A DNA stretch of 64,000 nt from Streptococcus suis (GCF_902702775.1 NZ_LR738724.1:1922001-1986000), one strand, 5' to 3'; shown: positions 38,735 to 49,730, counted from the stretch's first letter. Notes: a model not told the origin generated them from the sequence alone. Numbers and translations are program-made.

Positions 38735-40966
38735 ATGTTACAAAAATTATCACCAAACAGCCCCATTCTTCAGGCTACTTTTGGAATTGAGCGCGAATCA
38801 CTTCGCATCAATTCAAACCACAGAGTTGCACAAACTCCCCATCCTCATAAACTGGGTTCTCGTAGCTTCCACCCCTATATCCAGACAGACTACAGCGAGC
38901 CACAGTTAGAATTGATTACACCAATCGCTCAGTCGACTAAGGAAGCTCGTCGCCTACTGGGAGCCATTACAGATGTTGCCGCACGTTCTATGGATAAGCA
39001 AGAATACCTCTGGCCCCTATCCATGCCACCTATGATTTCAGAAGAGGAAATCCAAATTGCTCAACTAGATAGCGACTATGAGTACCAATATCGTGTCGGT
39101 TTGGGGGAACGCTATGGTAAGCTCGTCCAATCTATGTCTGGCATCCACTATAATTTTGAATTAGGAAAAGACTTAACCCAACAACTTTTTGAATTAAGCG
39201 AGGAAACAGACTTTATCGCATTCAAAAATACCCTCTACCTCAAATTAGCACAAAACTTCCTCAACTATCGTTGGCTCTTAACCTACCTATACGGGGCAAG
39301 TAGCCTAGCCGAAAAAGGATTCCTAACTACGGAAGTCGGTTGCGTCCGTTCCATTCGTAATTCCAAGTACGGCTATGTCAACTCCGATGATGTTCATATT
39401 TCCTTTTCTTCTCTCAAACAGTACGTGGATGACATCGAACAAGCTGTCCAGTCTGGTCAACTATCCGCTGAGAAGGAATTTTACTCAGCTGTCCGCCTCC
39501 GTGGTGCCAAGACTAGCCGTGACTACCTCAGCAAGGGGATTTCTTATTTAGAATTCCGTTCCTTTGACCTTAACCCCTATGACCCGCTTGCTATTAGTCA
39601 GGAAACCCTTGATACAGTCCACCTCTTTATCTTATCTCTTCTTTGGCTAGACCAACTGACAGATGTTGATAACACCCTAGCAAAAGCAGATAAACTTAAC
39701 AACCTCATCGCCCTTAGCCACCCACACACACCTCTACCTAGCAAGGCCGATGCCACGCCAATCTTGACAGCCATGAAAGCCATAGTTGCCCACTTTGGAC
39801 TGGATGACTACTATGGCCAGCTCATTGCACATGTGGAGGCCTCTCTTCAAGACCCACATCTGACCCTTTCCGGAAAAATAGCAGAGCAGGTTGAAGATGG
39901 GTCTCTAGAAAAGTTTGGTCAGCAGCAAGGACAAGTCTTCCATGACTATGCTTGGACAGCCCCTTACGCCCTCAAGGGCTATGAAAACATGGAACTCTCC
40001 ACCCAGATGATTCTCTTCGACGCCATTCAGCTGGGCTTGAACGTGGAGATTTTGGATGAAGAAGACCAATTTCTCAAACTCTGGCATGGCGACCATGTCG
40101 AGTACATCAAAAATGGCAACATGACCTCCAAGGACAACTACGTCATTCCTCTCGCCATGGCCAACAAGGTCGTGACCAAGAAAATCTTGGACCAGGCTGG
40201 TTTTCCAGTACCTGCGGGAGCGGAATTTGCAAACAAGACAGACGCCCTGCGGTACTACGGACAGGTAGCCAGCTCTGCTATTGTTGTCAAACCCAAATCC
40301 ACCAACTTCGGCCTAGGCATCTCTATCTTCCAGGAGCCAGCCAGCCTTACGGACTATGAAAAAGCCCTTGACATCGCCTTTTCAGAAGACAACCATGTGC
40401 TAGTAGAGGAATTCGTGGCGGGAACCGAGTACCGCTTCTTCGTCCTGGACGGCAAGTGCGAGGCTGTCCTGCTCCGCGTCGCAGCCAATGCCGTGGGGGA
40501 CGGTAGCTCAACCATCCGTGAATTGGTGGACCAAAAAAACCAAGATTCACTGCGTGGGCGTGACCACCGTTCACCGCTGGAAATCATTAACTTGGGCGAC
40601 ATCGAACTGCTTATGTTGGAGCAACAAGGCTACACACCCGATACAGTTTTGCCAGAGGGCGTTCAAGCCTTTCTGCGTGGCAATTCCAATATCTCAACGG
40701 GTGGCGACTCCATCGATATGACTGACCAGATGGACGAGTCCTACAAGCAACTGGCCGCTGATATGGCGACTGCTATGGGAGCTTGGGCTTGCGGTGTGGA
40801 CTTGATTATCCCCGACCGCACCAAGCCAGCCAGCAAAGACAAGCCCAACTGCACCTGTATTGAGCTCAACTTCAACCCTGCCATGTACCTGCACACCTAT
40901 ACTTACGCAGGACCTGGACAGAGCATTACACCGAAGATTTTGAAAAAATTGTTTCCAGAACTATAG
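38735..40966 (+). CDS. gshF: Bifunctional glutamate-cysteine ligase/glutathione synthetase
   Basis: Makes glutathione in two ATP-dependent steps within one polypeptide of 743 aa. The N-terminal half (about 1-470) is a GshA-type ligase (FGIERESLRIN, SMSGIHYNFE, YLEFRSFDLNPYDP). The C-terminal half has an ATP-grasp domain (VVKPKSTNFGLGISIF, EEFVAGTEYRFFVLDG, CIELNFNPAMYLHTY). This fused form is typical of streptococci, Listeria and Pasteurellaceae. Its stop codon lies in the first bases of inverted-repeat element copy 4. Confidence 0.96.
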   Translation: MLQKLSPNSPILQATFGIERESLRINSNHRVAQTPHPHKLGSRSFHPYIQTDYSEPQLELITPIAQSTKEARRLLGAITDVAARSMDKQEYLWPLSMPPMISEEEIQIAQLDSDYEYQYRVGLGERYGKLVQSMSGIHYNFELGKDLTQQLFELSEETDFIAFKNTLYLKLAQNFLNYRWLLTYLYGASSLAEKGFLTTEVGCVRSIRNSKYGYVNSDDVHISFSSLKQYVDDIEQAVQSGQLSAEKEFYSAVRLRGAKTSRDYLSKGISYLEFRSFDLNPYDPLAISQETLDTVHLFILSLLWLDQLTDVDNTLAKADKLNNLIALSHPHTPLPSKADATPILTAMKAIVAHFGLDDYYGQLIAHVEASLQDPHLTLSGKIAEQVEDGSLEKFGQQQGQVFHDYAWTAPYALKGYENMELSTQMILFDAIQLGLNVEILDEEDQFLKLWHGDHVEYIKNGNMTSKDNYVIPLAMANKVVTKKILDQAGFPVPAGAEFANKTDALRYYGQVASSAIVVKPKSTNFGLGISIFQEPASLTDYEKALDIAFSEDNHVLVEEFVAGTEYRFFVLDGKCEAVLLRVAANAVGDGSSTIRELVDQKNQDSLRGRDHRSPLEIINLGDIELLMLEQQGYTPDTVLPEGVQAFLRGNSNISTGGDSIDMTDQMDESYKQLAADMATAMGAWACGVDLIIPDRTKPASKDKPNCTCIELNFNPAMYLHTYTYAGPGQSITPKILKKLFPEL

Positions 40967-41217
40967 TTTTCCATTTTCCTTACTTTGTTAGTACTTACTT
41001 CAAAGATTCGTGGAGCTTTTGAAGGCTGGAGATAGGGCAAAGCGAGTTCGCCTCAATAGCGGCAGGTTGCTAGAACATTCTAGGTTGGAAATCAGACTTA
41101 CCTCTCTATAAAGTACGGCAAAGCGAGTTCAAACAAACCAGTGGATTGTTTGAAGCGGAAAAGGCAGAAACGAAGTCCCTCTTGCGCCGAAGTAAAAAAG
41201 TCAACTAAAGGACTATA
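40962..41217. repeat. Inverted-repeat element, copy 4
   Basis: A 256-bp element. The left arm starts TATAGTTTTCCATTTTCC and overlaps the gshF stop codon. The right arm (41190-41217), read on the other strand, starts TATAGTCCTTTAGTTG. The conserved inner end TTAGTAC is present. It contains CTTCAAAGATTCGTGGAGCT-like and GGCAAAGCGAGTTCGCC modules. It is more diverged than copies 1 and 5. Confidence 0.6.
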
Positions 41218-41281
41218 TATCTGCTTTGCCCCTTTCTTCCTTCACAAAACCTCCCAACTAATGTTAAACAAAATGAATATG

Positions 41282-41317
41282 GCACCAAGATAATCATTTA
41301 TATCTCGGTGCTTTTTT
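41282..41317 (+). terminator. Terminator downstream of gshF and the repeat
   Basis: GCACCAAGATA/TATCTCGGTGC stem followed by TTTTTT. About 315 bases past the gshF stop and beyond element copy 4. Confidence 0.7.
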
Positions 41318-41522
41318 ATGAACCAATTCCTAGTATCCAATCTAATCGTTCGTTATTTGTTTTGTTTCCCAATGTATTTTTACTATTTCATTTGATTTTT
41401 TAAAAATATCCGTATTATATCCAGAAAAAGTATTCCAAACGACTCATTTTTTGTTAAACTATATGTATATAACAACCGCAGACGTTTTGATAACGTCCAT
41501 ATATAACAAAAAGGAGTTTTAT
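41318..41522. other. AT-rich region upstream of the nuclease gene
   Basis: No gene is present. A GACGTT/AACGTC hairpin with a five-base loop (41481-41497) lies between two copies of TATATAACA, just before the AAGGAG ribosome-binding site of the nuclease gene. The promoter is not obvious; TTCCAA ... TAAACT near 41431-41458 is a weak candidate. Confidence 0.4.
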
Positions 41523-44500
41523 ATGAAGATTAGAAACCGTTCTCTCTTCTATACCGTAGGTTCTGTAGCGGTAACAGCCGGACTCTTGCTTAGTCTCGCC
41601 ACTTCGCCCATACCATCTGTGCACGCTACTGAAGTGGCGATAGAGAATTATCCGTCACTTGCAATAACCAAGTCGGAAGTCACGATACAAGGCTATCTTA
41701 TTGCACCACTTAATAGTAGCGGAACCGCTTTTGACGCTACCAACAAAACAAATTTAGCCCTTGGTGCAAGCATGGATACTGCGGCCGCCGACACTATCCC
41801 TATTCAACTAAAGGAACCACTTCGCAGCCAATTCAACCTCGTTGATCATCCCGAACTAGTCGGAAAATTGGTTCGCATCACAGGAACTAGCGATACATAC
41901 ATGAAGCGAGCTGGGATCAAACCAGCTACAGCGATTGAAATCGTAGATTCATCTTCTACTAATGTTCAGCCACCAACAAGTGAAAATACGACTACCGAGT
42001 CAAGTGACCTTGTTTCTACACCGATTGCTACTGTTCGTTCCGGTGCACAAGGAACAGAGTACACAGTCTCTGGTAAAATTATTAGCCTAGTAAACAGTTG
42101 GGGAGGAAATGGTTTCTACCTCCAAGGTTCTGACGGTGCTGGTATCTATATCTACCCTGGGGCTGCCTTGGGCTATCAGCCTGGTGATACCGTTCAATTA
42201 ACAGGAACATTGGGTGAGTATAAAGGCGAACTCCAACTAACCACAGTTAGCAACCACAAGGCTATATCTGAGCATTTCAACACTCCTATTACAGAAACAA
42301 ACATCGCTCAGTTAGCAACGCAAGCACAGGCAACACTAGTTTCTCTAAAAAACTTGACTGTCGGAGATATTCAAAGCGATAGCTATCAAAATTCTACCTT
42401 TACCGTAACTGACTCCGAAGGACAAACTGTGGATGTGCGTTTAGATAGTCGAACAGGTATCAAAACAGCTGATCTTTTGAACCATATCAACAAGGGAGAT
42501 AAGATTAATCTAACCGCTATTTTATCCACTTATAATGGAAAAATACAATTAAAACCATTTGACCTCTCTCATTTTGAAGTCGTTGAAAAGGCAACAACAG
42601 AAACAGCATCAGGCAAGACCGAAACTGTAACAGTCGGTCACATTCAAGGTGCAAGTCACCAGTCACCTCTAACCAATCAATCTGTGATTCTTAAAAACGT
42701 CGTAGTAACCTACGTTACCTCTGCCAATAACTTCTACGTGCAGGATGTCACACCAGATGGAGACGTCAAAACATCTGACGGTATTAACATCTTTACTGAC
42801 AAATTAAAAACAAATGTCAAGGTAGGAGATCTTGTCACTATCGCAGGACGTGTAGAAGAATACCTCGGAAAAGGTTATACAGAACGTGGTGAAACAGACT
42901 TAACCATCACACAAATTCGAGCTACTGAAGTAACTGTGGATGGGACTGCACCTGTACCATCTCCTATAGTCCTTGGTCTTGATCGAACCATCCCAGCCGA
43001 TATTATTGACAACGACGGTTTGGCTCAATTTGATCCAGAACAAGATGCACTCGATTTCTGGGAATCCGTTGAAGGCATGGTGGTTGCCGTTGATGATGCA
43101 AAAATCCTCGGCCCACTAAAAAACAAGGAAATCTATGTCACTCCTGCCACTAGTCAACTTCCTTTAAACAATGTCGGAGGCGTCAACCTTCGCCCTGAAG
43201 GGAATAATACCAATATCATTCCACTACTTTTGAAAAATGGAAAACAGATCGTCAAATCAGGAGACTATTTTACCGGTCGTATTGCTGGACCAGTTACCTA
43301 CTCTTACACCAATTATAAGGTCTATGTAGATGATAGCACCCTTCCAACCTTGCACGAAGGAGCTACAAAACCAGAAATAACAACCATTATCCCAAATGAT
43401 GACAAGCTGACCATCGCTTCTTATAACATTGAAAACTTCTCTGCTGACAGTAAGTCAACATCAGACGCTAAAGTCCAACGTATTGCCAAATCCTTTGTTT
43501 CAGACCTACATTCTCCAGACATTATCGGATTGATTGAAGTGCAGGACAACAACGGTGCTACAAACGACGGTACAACTGATGCTAGTAAGAGTGCTGAGCG
43601 CCTGATTGCAGCCATTCAAGCAGCCGGCGGACCAACCTATACCTATGTGGATATTGCTCCTGAAAACAACAAAGACGGCGGACAAGAGGGAGGCAATATT
43701 CGCGTCGGCTTCCTCTACAACTCCAAACGTGTCAGCCTATCTGACAAACCAATCGGTACCGCAACACAGGCAGTAGCTTGGGAAAACGGCGAACTCAATC
43801 TCAGCCTGGGCCGAATCGACCCAACCAACCCTGCTTGGGCAGCTGTCCGCAAAACACTTGCAGCTGAATTCGTCTTCAAAGGCGAGAAAGTCGTTGTCCT
43901 TGCCAACCATCTCAACTCAAAACGCGGTGACAATGGTCTCTACGGAAAAATCCAACCCGTCAGCTTCAAGTCCGAAGAAAAACGCCACATACTAGCACAA
44001 ATTATCGCTGACTTTACAAAAACAGGCTTAACTCAAAATCCAAATGCTAATATCGTTATGCTAGGCGACTTCAATGACTATGAATTTACTAAAACCATAG
44101 AAATTTTAGAAACAGGAGGAATGGCTAACCTCGTTAGTCGTCACGATGCATCCGATCGCTTCTCTTACTTCTATAATGGAAACAATCAGTCTCTTGACAA
44201 TATGCTGGTATCAACTAACTTGTTGGAGCGCTATGCCTTTGATATGGTCCATGTCAATTCAGCCTTTATGGAAGAACATGGCAGAGCTTCTGACCACGAT
44301 CCGCTATTGGTACAACTGGATGTGACAAAGGCACAAGAACCAACTCAACCAGAACCAAGCGACAAGCAGACAGATGACTCAGGAACAGTCAATAATAGTG
44401 ATGACAATGGTACGACCAACAATAACAAGCCAACAAATCTTTCAACTTCTGATCAAACATCTGTAAATACTGATGACCGTTCTGGCGCTACAGACAAGGG

Positions 44501-44642
44501 ACAAACAACCGTGACCCCTACTGCCAAAAACAATCAAAAGAAAATCCTTCCAAAGACAGGAGGAGAAACAAGCTTTGTACTTATCACAATCGGTCTCGTA
44601 ATCTTGAGTGCCTGCCTTGTTAAAAAACAAAAAGAATCCTAA
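41523..44642 (+). CDS. ssnA: Cell-wall-anchored extracellular nuclease (SsnA)
   Basis: A surface DNase of 1039 aa, the size and layout of S. suis SsnA. Signal peptide about 1-36 (AVTAGLLLSLATSPIPSVHA). OB-fold-like repeats cover about 45-520 (GDTVQLTGTLGEYKGEL, GDLVTIAGRVEEYLGKG). The endonuclease/exonuclease/phosphatase domain is at about 630-945, with LTIASYNIENFS, GLIEVQDNNG, NHLNSKRGDN, MLGDFNDYEF and ASDHDPLL. A Thr/Asn/Asp-rich spacer leads to the sortase motif LPKTG, a hydrophobic segment and KKQKES. The start is the ATG at 41523 behind AAGGAG; the longer frame to 41451 lacks such a site. Confidence 0.9.
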   Translation: MKIRNRSLFYTVGSVAVTAGLLLSLATSPIPSVHATEVAIENYPSLAITKSEVTIQGYLIAPLNSSGTAFDATNKTNLALGASMDTAAADTIPIQLKEPLRSQFNLVDHPELVGKLVRITGTSDTYMKRAGIKPATAIEIVDSSSTNVQPPTSENTTTESSDLVSTPIATVRSGAQGTEYTVSGKIISLVNSWGGNGFYLQGSDGAGIYIYPGAALGYQPGDTVQLTGTLGEYKGELQLTTVSNHKAISEHFNTPITETNIAQLATQAQATLVSLKNLTVGDIQSDSYQNSTFTVTDSEGQTVDVRLDSRTGIKTADLLNHINKGDKINLTAILSTYNGKIQLKPFDLSHFEVVEKATTETASGKTETVTVGHIQGASHQSPLTNQSVILKNVVVTYVTSANNFYVQDVTPDGDVKTSDGINIFTDKLKTNVKVGDLVTIAGRVEEYLGKGYTERGETDLTITQIRATEVTVDGTAPVPSPIVLGLDRTIPADIIDNDGLAQFDPEQDALDFWESVEGMVVAVDDAKILGPLKNKEIYVTPATSQLPLNNVGGVNLRPEGNNTNIIPLLLKNGKQIVKSGDYFTGRIAGPVTYSYTNYKVYVDDSTLPTLHEGATKPEITTIIPNDDKLTIASYNIENFSADSKSTSDAKVQRIAKSFVSDLHSPDIIGLIEVQDNNGATNDGTTDASKSAERLIAAIQAAGGPTYTYVDIAPENNKDGGQEGGNIRVGFLYNSKRVSLSDKPIGTATQAVAWENGELNLSLGRIDPTNPAWAAVRKTLAAEFVFKGEKVVVLANHLNSKRGDNGLYGKIQPVSFKSEEKRHILAQIIADFTKTGLTQNPNANIVMLGDFNDYEFTKTIEILETGGMANLVSRHDASDRFSYFYNGNNQSLDNMLVSTNLLERYAFDMVHVNSAFMEEHGRASDHDPLLVQLDVTKAQEPTQPEPSDKQTDDSGTVNNSDDNGTTNNNKPTNLSTSDQTSVNTDDRSGATDKGQTTVTPTAKNNQKKILPKTGGETSFVLITIGLVILSACLVKKQKES

Positions 44643-44651
44643 TCATTTTTT

Positions 44652-44684
44652 GAGCTTGAAAGCATGACTTTCAGGCTCATTTTT
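44652..44684 (+). terminator. Terminator of ssnA
   Basis: GAGCTTGAAAG/CTTTCAGGCTC stem (one G-U) followed by TTTTT. Confidence 0.75.
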
Positions 44685-44706
44685 CTACTGCTCCACCTCC
44701 ACTTGT

Positions 44707-44714
44707 GCTATAAT
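44707..44714 (+). promoter_or_regulatory. hslO promoter placed for a leaderless transcript
   Basis: Extended -10 TGCTATAAT ends at 44714, only seven bases before the ATG at 44722. Counting the hexamer as -12 to -7 puts +1 at 44721-44722. No ribosome-binding site lies between. Confidence 0.55.
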
Positions 44715-44721
44715 TAAAGTT

Positions 44722-45588
44722 ATGGATAAAATTATTAAAACACTATCAAAAAGCGGGCATTTCCGTGCCTTTGTGCTAGATAGCACAGAAACCGTGAAAA
44801 CAGCCCAAGAAAAACACGACACTATGGCGTCGTCCACCGTTGCTCTGGGTCGCACCCTCATTGCCAATCAAATTTTGGCTGCCAATGAAAAAGGCGATAC
44901 AAAAATCACCCTGAAAATCTTGGCCAGCGGTGCTGTTGGGGCTATCATCTCCGTTGCCAATACCAAAGTTCAGGTCAAGGGCTACATTCAAAATCCAGAC
45001 TTGGATTACAAACGGACCTCAACTGGCGAAGTCATCGTTGGGCCTCTTGTGGGCAACGGGCAATTCCTGGTTATCACAGACTACGGAACAGGTCACCCTT
45101 ACAATTCCATGACACCCTTGATTTCTGGTGAGATCGGTGAAGACTTTGCTTACTTTCTGACAGACAGCCAGCAGACACCATCTGCGGTAGGACTCAATGT
45201 CTTGTTGGACGAGGAAGATAAGGTCAAGGTAGCTGGCGGATTCTTGTTGCAAGTTTTACCAGGTGCAACCGAGGCTGAAATTGCCCGTTTCGAGAAACGC
45301 ATCCAAGAAATGCCTGCCATTTCGAGCTTGCTGGCTTCTGAAAACCATATAGAAGCTCTGCTATCCGCCATTTATGGCGACGACGACTTCAAACGCCTGT
45401 CAGAAGAAGAAATCGGTTTTGTCTGCGACTGCTCTAAAGACCGCTTCCTCGATGCTCTGGCCAGCCTGCCAAAAACAGACCTGCAAGAGATGAAAGACGA
45501 AGACAAGGGCGTGGACATCACCTGTCAATTCTGCCAGACCCATTACCACTTTGACGAAAACGATTTGGAGGAACTCATCAATGGCTAA
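44722..45588 (+). CDS. hslO: Redox-regulated chaperone Hsp33
   Basis: A cytosolic holdase activated by oxidation, 288 aa. The four zinc-binding Cys of the C-terminal switch are present in CDCSKDRF and [10 protein letters not shown] (about 233-272); disulphide formation there releases zinc and activates the chaperone. The start codon has no ribosome-binding site and is probably at the 5' end of the mRNA. Overlaps dusB by eight bases. Confidence 0.94.
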   Translation: MDKIIKTLSKSGHFRAFVLDSTETVKTAQEKHDTMASSTVALGRTLIANQILAANEKGDTKITLKILASGAVGAIISVANTKVQVKGYIQNPDLDYKRTSTGEVIVGPLVGNGQFLVITDYGTGHPYNSMTPLISGEIGEDFAYFLTDSQQTPSAVGLNVLLDEEDKVKVAGGFLLQVLPGATEAEIARFEKRIQEMPAISSLLASENHIEALLSAIYGDDDFKRLSEEEIGFVCDCSKDRFLDALASLPKTDLQEMKDEDKGVDITCQFCQTHYHFDENDLEELING

Positions 45589-46585
45589 TCTCAACACCCC
45601 TTTCATGATTGGTGATGTGGAAATCCCCAATCGCTGCGTGCTGGCCCCAATGGCTGGCGTGACCAACTCGGCCTTCCGCACCATTGCCAAGGAAATGGGA
45701 GCAGGTCTGGTCGTTATGGAAATGATTTCTGAAAAAGGCCTTCTCTACAACAACGAGAAGACCCTCCATATGCTCCATATCGATGACAACGAATACCCTA
45801 TGTCCATCCAGCTTTTCGGCGGCGATGCCGAAGGACTGAAACGGGCTGCCGACTTCATCCAGAAAAACACCAAGGCTAATATCGTGGATATTAACATGGG
45901 CTGCCCTGTCAACAAGGTCGTTAAAAACGAAGCTGGTGCCAAGTGGCTCAAGGACCCCGACAAGATTTACCACATCATCAAGGAAGTGACCTCAGTCCTC
46001 GATATTCCCTTGACTGTTAAAATGCGGACGGGTTGGAACAATACCGACCTAGCAGTCGAAAATGCCCTGGCCGCAGAAAGTGCCGGTGTGTCTGCCCTGG
46101 CCATGCACGGACGGACCCGCGAGCAGATGTACACAGGAACCGTTGACCTAGAAACCTTGACCAAGGTAGCTGGCAGCCTGACCAAGATTCCCTTCATCGC
46201 AAATGGTGACATCCGTACTGTAGAAGATGCCCGCCAACGAATCGAGGAAGTCGGAGCTGATGCCGTCATGGTCGGACGGACTGCTATGGGAAATCCTTAC
46301 ATCTTCAACCAAATCAACCACTATCTTGAAACAGGAGAAGTCCTGCCCGACCTCTCCTTCGATGACAAACTCAATGTCGCCTTCGACCACCTGACCCGAT
46401 TGACCAATCTCAAAGGCGAATCCATTGCCGTACGTGAATTCCGTGGTCTTGCCCCTCACTACCTCCGTGGTTCAGCAGGTGCTGCCAAAATCCGTGGTGC
46501 CGTTGCCCGAGCAGAGACTATCGAGCAGGTCCAAGAACTCTTTGACCAAGCTAGAGAAGCCTATCAAGAACGGATCACTAAGTAA
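45581..46585 (+). CDS. dusB: tRNA-dihydrouridine synthase DusB
   Basis: FMN-dependent reduction of uridines in tRNA. 334 aa from the ATG at 45581 ([18 protein letters not shown]). Signature [13 protein letters not shown] (about 21-33), the catalytic Cys in [12 protein letters not shown] (about 107-118), TVKMRTGW, and the FMN-binding IANGDI and [10 protein letters not shown]. Coupled to hslO by overlap, a common pair in Firmicutes. GGAGG within the hslO end serves as the ribosome-binding site. Confidence 0.95.
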   Translation: MANLNTPFMIGDVEIPNRCVLAPMAGVTNSAFRTIAKEMGAGLVVMEMISEKGLLYNNEKTLHMLHIDDNEYPMSIQLFGGDAEGLKRAADFIQKNTKANIVDINMGCPVNKVVKNEAGAKWLKDPDKIYHIIKEVTSVLDIPLTVKMRTGWNNTDLAVENALAAESAGVSALAMHGRTREQMYTGTVDLETLTKVAGSLTKIPFIANGDIRTVEDARQRIEEVGADAVMVGRTAMGNPYIFNQINHYLETGEVLPDLSFDDKLNVAFDHLTRLTNLKGESIAVREFRGLAPHYLRGSAGAAKIRGAVARAETIEQVQELFDQAREAYQERITK

Positions 46586-46606
46586 TACTCAATGAAAATC
46601 TGAATA
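46586..46606 (+). repeat. Single BOX-like arm after dusB
   Basis: ATACTCAATGAAAATCTGA matches the end of the BOX-like element at 19828. No partner arm is seen nearby, so this is a remnant. Confidence 0.45.
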
Positions 46607-46639
46607 GAGTGGCATTCACTAACATTAATCCGATACAAA

Positions 46640-46683
46640 AACGCATAAAACATAGGTTATAACCTGATTTTATGCGTTTTTTC
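46640..46683 (+). terminator. Terminator of hslO-dusB
   Basis: AACGCATAAAA/TTTTATGCGTT stem with inner AGGTTATAACCT pairing, followed by TTTTTT. Confidence 0.85.
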
Positions 46684-46705
46684 TGTATGATTACCCTATT
46701 CCTGC

Positions 46706-47185
46706 TCAGCAAAAAAAGTCAACAAAGGCAGGGGCAATGTAGTCTCGATACTTCTCTGGACTCTCGCGAATGAGGGTCGCTGAAATACCAAATTTTCTAG
46801 GACTATAATGAGCTTGATAGCCTCGACTTTGCAGTTCCTGAGCGTATTCTTCCTCAGACACATAGAAGACTGGTACTTGATGTTCTGACAAGTCCAATAA
46901 ACCAAGCAGGCGGTCTAGCCAAAGGTCCCAACCATCTGGATAGGGAGGCAAATCCGTTTCATCCAGGGCACGAACTTCGACAAAATCATCTTCCTTAAAC
47001 TGCTCTTGAGCAAATTGAAATCGTTTGGTCAGGTCTAAACCTATCCTATCTCCTCGATCCTTGTCATATCCTGAAACCACCACATAAACCTGACCACAAG
47101 CCAACTTTGCTCGTTCAATCAAATCCAAATGCCCCTTGTGCATGGGGGCAAAGGTTCCGAAAACGACTGCTACGGTTTGTTTCAT
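46706..47185 (-). CDS. NadR-like nucleotidyltransferase domain, short form
   Basis: 159 aa with a complete cytidylyltransferase-like fold: FGTFAPMHKGHLDLI (the GHxH-type motif, about 9-23) and ISATLIRESPEKYR (about 134-147). It resembles the N-terminal NMN adenylyltransferase domain of NadR. In NadR a ribosylnicotinamide kinase domain of about 170 residues follows. Here the frame ends at DYIAPAFVDFFC, where that domain would begin, next to a run of seven T and the dusB terminator. It may be an active single-domain enzyme or a truncated NadR. Confidence 0.7.
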   Translation of the reverse strand: MKQTVAVVFGTFAPMHKGHLDLIERAKLACGQVYVVVSGYDKDRGDRIGLDLTKRFQFAQEQFKEDDFVEVRALDETDLPPYPDGWDLWLDRLLGLLDLSEHQVPVFYVSEEEYAQELQSRGYQAHYSPRKFGISATLIRESPEKYRDYIAPAFVDFFC

Positions 47186-47279
47186 ACCTTACCTTTCACA
47201 TCCGAAACTATATGATTGCGGCAGATAAAGTCCTCACAATCTGCTTCTAAAAGCAGTCTTAGTTCTAGCATTTTACCAC

Positions 47280-49730
47280 CTATTTGACCACATCAAACTT
47301 GAGCTCTTCGCCCTTGACCCCAACCTTCAAGGTCGAACCAGTAGCCAAGTCACCACGGAGCAACATTTCTGCTAACGGATCTTCCAATTTGGTTTGTAAG
47401 AGTCTACGAAGAGGACGAGCTCCCATTTCTGGGTCGTAACCTTGTTTAGCCAATAACTTGAGGGCTGACGGTTGCAGTTTAAGGGTAATTCCTTTCTCAG
47501 CTGTTATAGCTAACAACGGTTTAATCATGACCTTGACAACATCCTGCATATGAGTTTCCGTTAGGCTATGGAAGACAACTTTCTCGTCAATACGGTTGAT
47601 AAATTCTGGACGATAGGCTTTTTTCAATTCCTCAAAAATGCGTTTCTCCACTTCCTTGTGGTCCTTAGATAAATCAAGGGCACCGAAGCCAACTGTCTTA
47701 TCATCACGAAGGGCTGTTGCTCCAAGGTTTGACGTCATGATAATAATGGTATTTGAGAAATCAACCTTACGTCCCTTACTGTCTGTCAGAACACCATCAT
47801 CCAAGACCTGCAAAAGAACATTGAAAATATCTGGATGAGCCTTTTCAACCTCATCAAAAAGAAGAACAGAATAAGGTTTGTTACGAACTTTTTCTGTCAA
47901 TTCGCCACCTTCCTCATAGCCCACATAGCCCGGAGGGGCACCGTTTAAACGGCTGGCTGCGAATTTCTCCATGTATTCAGACATATCAAAACGGATAAGA
48001 GCAGATTCGTCATCAAAGAGAACTTCTGCCAAGGCTTTAGCAAGCTCTGTCTTACCAACACCAGTTGATCCCAAGAACATAAAGGAACCAATCGGTCTGC
48101 GACCTGTACGAATCCCTGACTGATTACGGCGAATAGCTCTGCTAACTGCAGAAATAGCTTCTTCTTGACCGATGACACGTTTATGCAGTTCTGCTTCCAA
48201 ATTCAGATATTTCTTGGTATCTGACTGACTGAGCTTGGCTACAGGAATACCTGACAAGCGGCTAAGTGTTTCTAAAACATCTTCTTCTGTTACTTCAAGG
48301 TCATAGTTTTGACTAGCCTCGGCATCTTCTTTCGTTTTAATCAAAAGCTTGCTGACAGTCTTATATTTTTTATCCATCAAGGCCTTGTCAATACTCGTCA
48401 GTCCCGTTTCCTCAGCCTGCCCTTTCACTCGATTTTGTACCGTTGCACTGGCTTCATCCAGCAGATCAATGGCAGAATCTGGCAGGTTTTTACTGGTCAA
48501 ATACCGCTTAGCGTAGGTCACAGCAGTTTCAACAGCAGTATCTCCAATACGGACCCTGTGGTATTTCTCAAAAGTACCTTTTAAACCAGTCAAAATGGCA
48601 ATGCTATCTTCCACTGTCGGCTCTTCAATGGTCACTTTGGCAAAACGACGAACCAGGGCTGCGTCTTTCTCAATATACTTTTGATACTCTGTCTGAGTTG
48701 TCGCTCCGACCGTACGGAGGGTGCCACGAGCAAGAGCTGGTTTGAGGATATTGGCTGCATCCAAGGTCGAATCAATCCCTGACCCTGAACCCATAATGGT
48801 ATGCAACTCATCGATGAAGAGGATGACCTGACCATCTTCCTCGATGTCGTTGATGATATTATTCATCCGCTCTTCGAAATCACCACGGAAACGAGTTCCA
48901 GCGATAACGTTCATCAAGTCAAGTTCCAAAACCCGCATCTTAGCCAAGCTAACAGGGACATCACCTGCAGCAACACGTTGAGCAAGACCCAAAGCAAGCG
49001 CAGTTTTTCCGACACCAGCATCACCAACTAGAACTGGGTTGTTCTTGGTTTTACGTGATAGAATTTGGATCATCCGTGCAATCTCAGCGTCTCGACCGAT
49101 GACAGGTTCAATCTTCCCTTCACGCGCCAAAGCTGTCAAATCACGAGTGTAGTCTTCTAATCCACCACTTTGAGGTGCTGGGGGCATTCCCATCATCTGT
49201 CCCATATTAGTAGGTTTGGCTTTGCCACCCTTCATCACACTGCGGATAGCTTTAAGGTCCTCTTTGGTAAATCCCGCACGTGCCTCCAAGTTTTTACGCA
49301 AGTCCAAGAAACGAAACTTATCATCTGAGTCTTCAAAATAAAAACCTACCTTGTCCAAAATCTGACTAGCTGTTGACCGCTTGTCCAACAACATAGCCAT
49401 AAACAAATGCTCCGTTCCCAGCTCCTTAGCCTTGACGACTTCTGCAATTTTCTTGGCAAAACTAGCCGTTTCATCCAAACGTTTAGAAGATGGTAAAATA
49501 CGAAAACTATCCAACTCTTCACGATAGACCTTGTCGGTCACAACAAAAGTTGCATGTTCATAGTCAGAAATTGAAATAGGATATTCTGCCAAAACAGCGC
49601 CGGCGACTGTATCATGGTTGATAACGAAAGACAAGAGCACATGCCAGGTTTCCAAGTAATCACAGGCATAACGTTGGGCCACTAACTGGGCATCTTCAAA
49701 AACCCGTTGTAAACCAGTTGAAATTTTCAT
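47280..49730 (-). CDS. clpC: ATP-dependent Clp protease ATP-binding subunit ClpC
   Basis: AAA+ unfoldase that feeds ClpP, 816 aa. N-terminal Clp domain (about 1-145), first ATPase with [10 protein letters not shown] and the Walker B LFIDELHT, a middle coiled-coil region, and the second ATPase with [14 protein letters not shown] and [11 protein letters not shown]. The C-terminal Clp D2-small domain is present. Three bases downstream of ctsR and under the same CtsR-controlled promoter. Confidence 0.96.
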   Translation of the reverse strand: MKISTGLQRVFEDAQLVAQRYACDYLETWHVLLSFVINHDTVAGAVLAEYPISISDYEHATFVVTDKVYREELDSFRILPSSKRLDETASFAKKIAEVVKAKELGTEHLFMAMLLDKRSTASQILDKVGFYFEDSDDKFRFLDLRKNLEARAGFTKEDLKAIRSVMKGGKAKPTNMGQMMGMPPAPQSGGLEDYTRDLTALAREGKIEPVIGRDAEIARMIQILSRKTKNNPVLVGDAGVGKTALALGLAQRVAAGDVPVSLAKMRVLELDLMNVIAGTRFRGDFEERMNNIINDIEEDGQVILFIDELHTIMGSGSGIDSTLDAANILKPALARGTLRTVGATTQTEYQKYIEKDAALVRRFAKVTIEEPTVEDSIAILTGLKGTFEKYHRVRIGDTAVETAVTYAKRYLTSKNLPDSAIDLLDEASATVQNRVKGQAEETGLTSIDKALMDKKYKTVSKLLIKTKEDAEASQNYDLEVTEEDVLETLSRLSGIPVAKLSQSDTKKYLNLEAELHKRVIGQEEAISAVSRAIRRNQSGIRTGRRPIGSFMFLGSTGVGKTELAKALAEVLFDDESALIRFDMSEYMEKFAASRLNGAPPGYVGYEEGGELTEKVRNKPYSVLLFDEVEKAHPDIFNVLLQVLDDGVLTDSKGRKVDFSNTIIIMTSNLGATALRDDKTVGFGALDLSKDHKEVEKRIFEELKKAYRPEFINRIDEKVVFHSLTETHMQDVVKVMIKPLLAITAEKGITLKLQPSALKLLAKQGYDPEMGARPLRRLLQTKLEDPLAEMLLRGDLATGSTLKVGVKGEELKFDVVK

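Noticed and set aside
41451..41522. Upstream extension of the nuclease gene
   Set aside because: It lacks a ribosome-binding site and a signal-peptide start. The ATG at 41523 has AAGGAG and begins a proper signal peptide.
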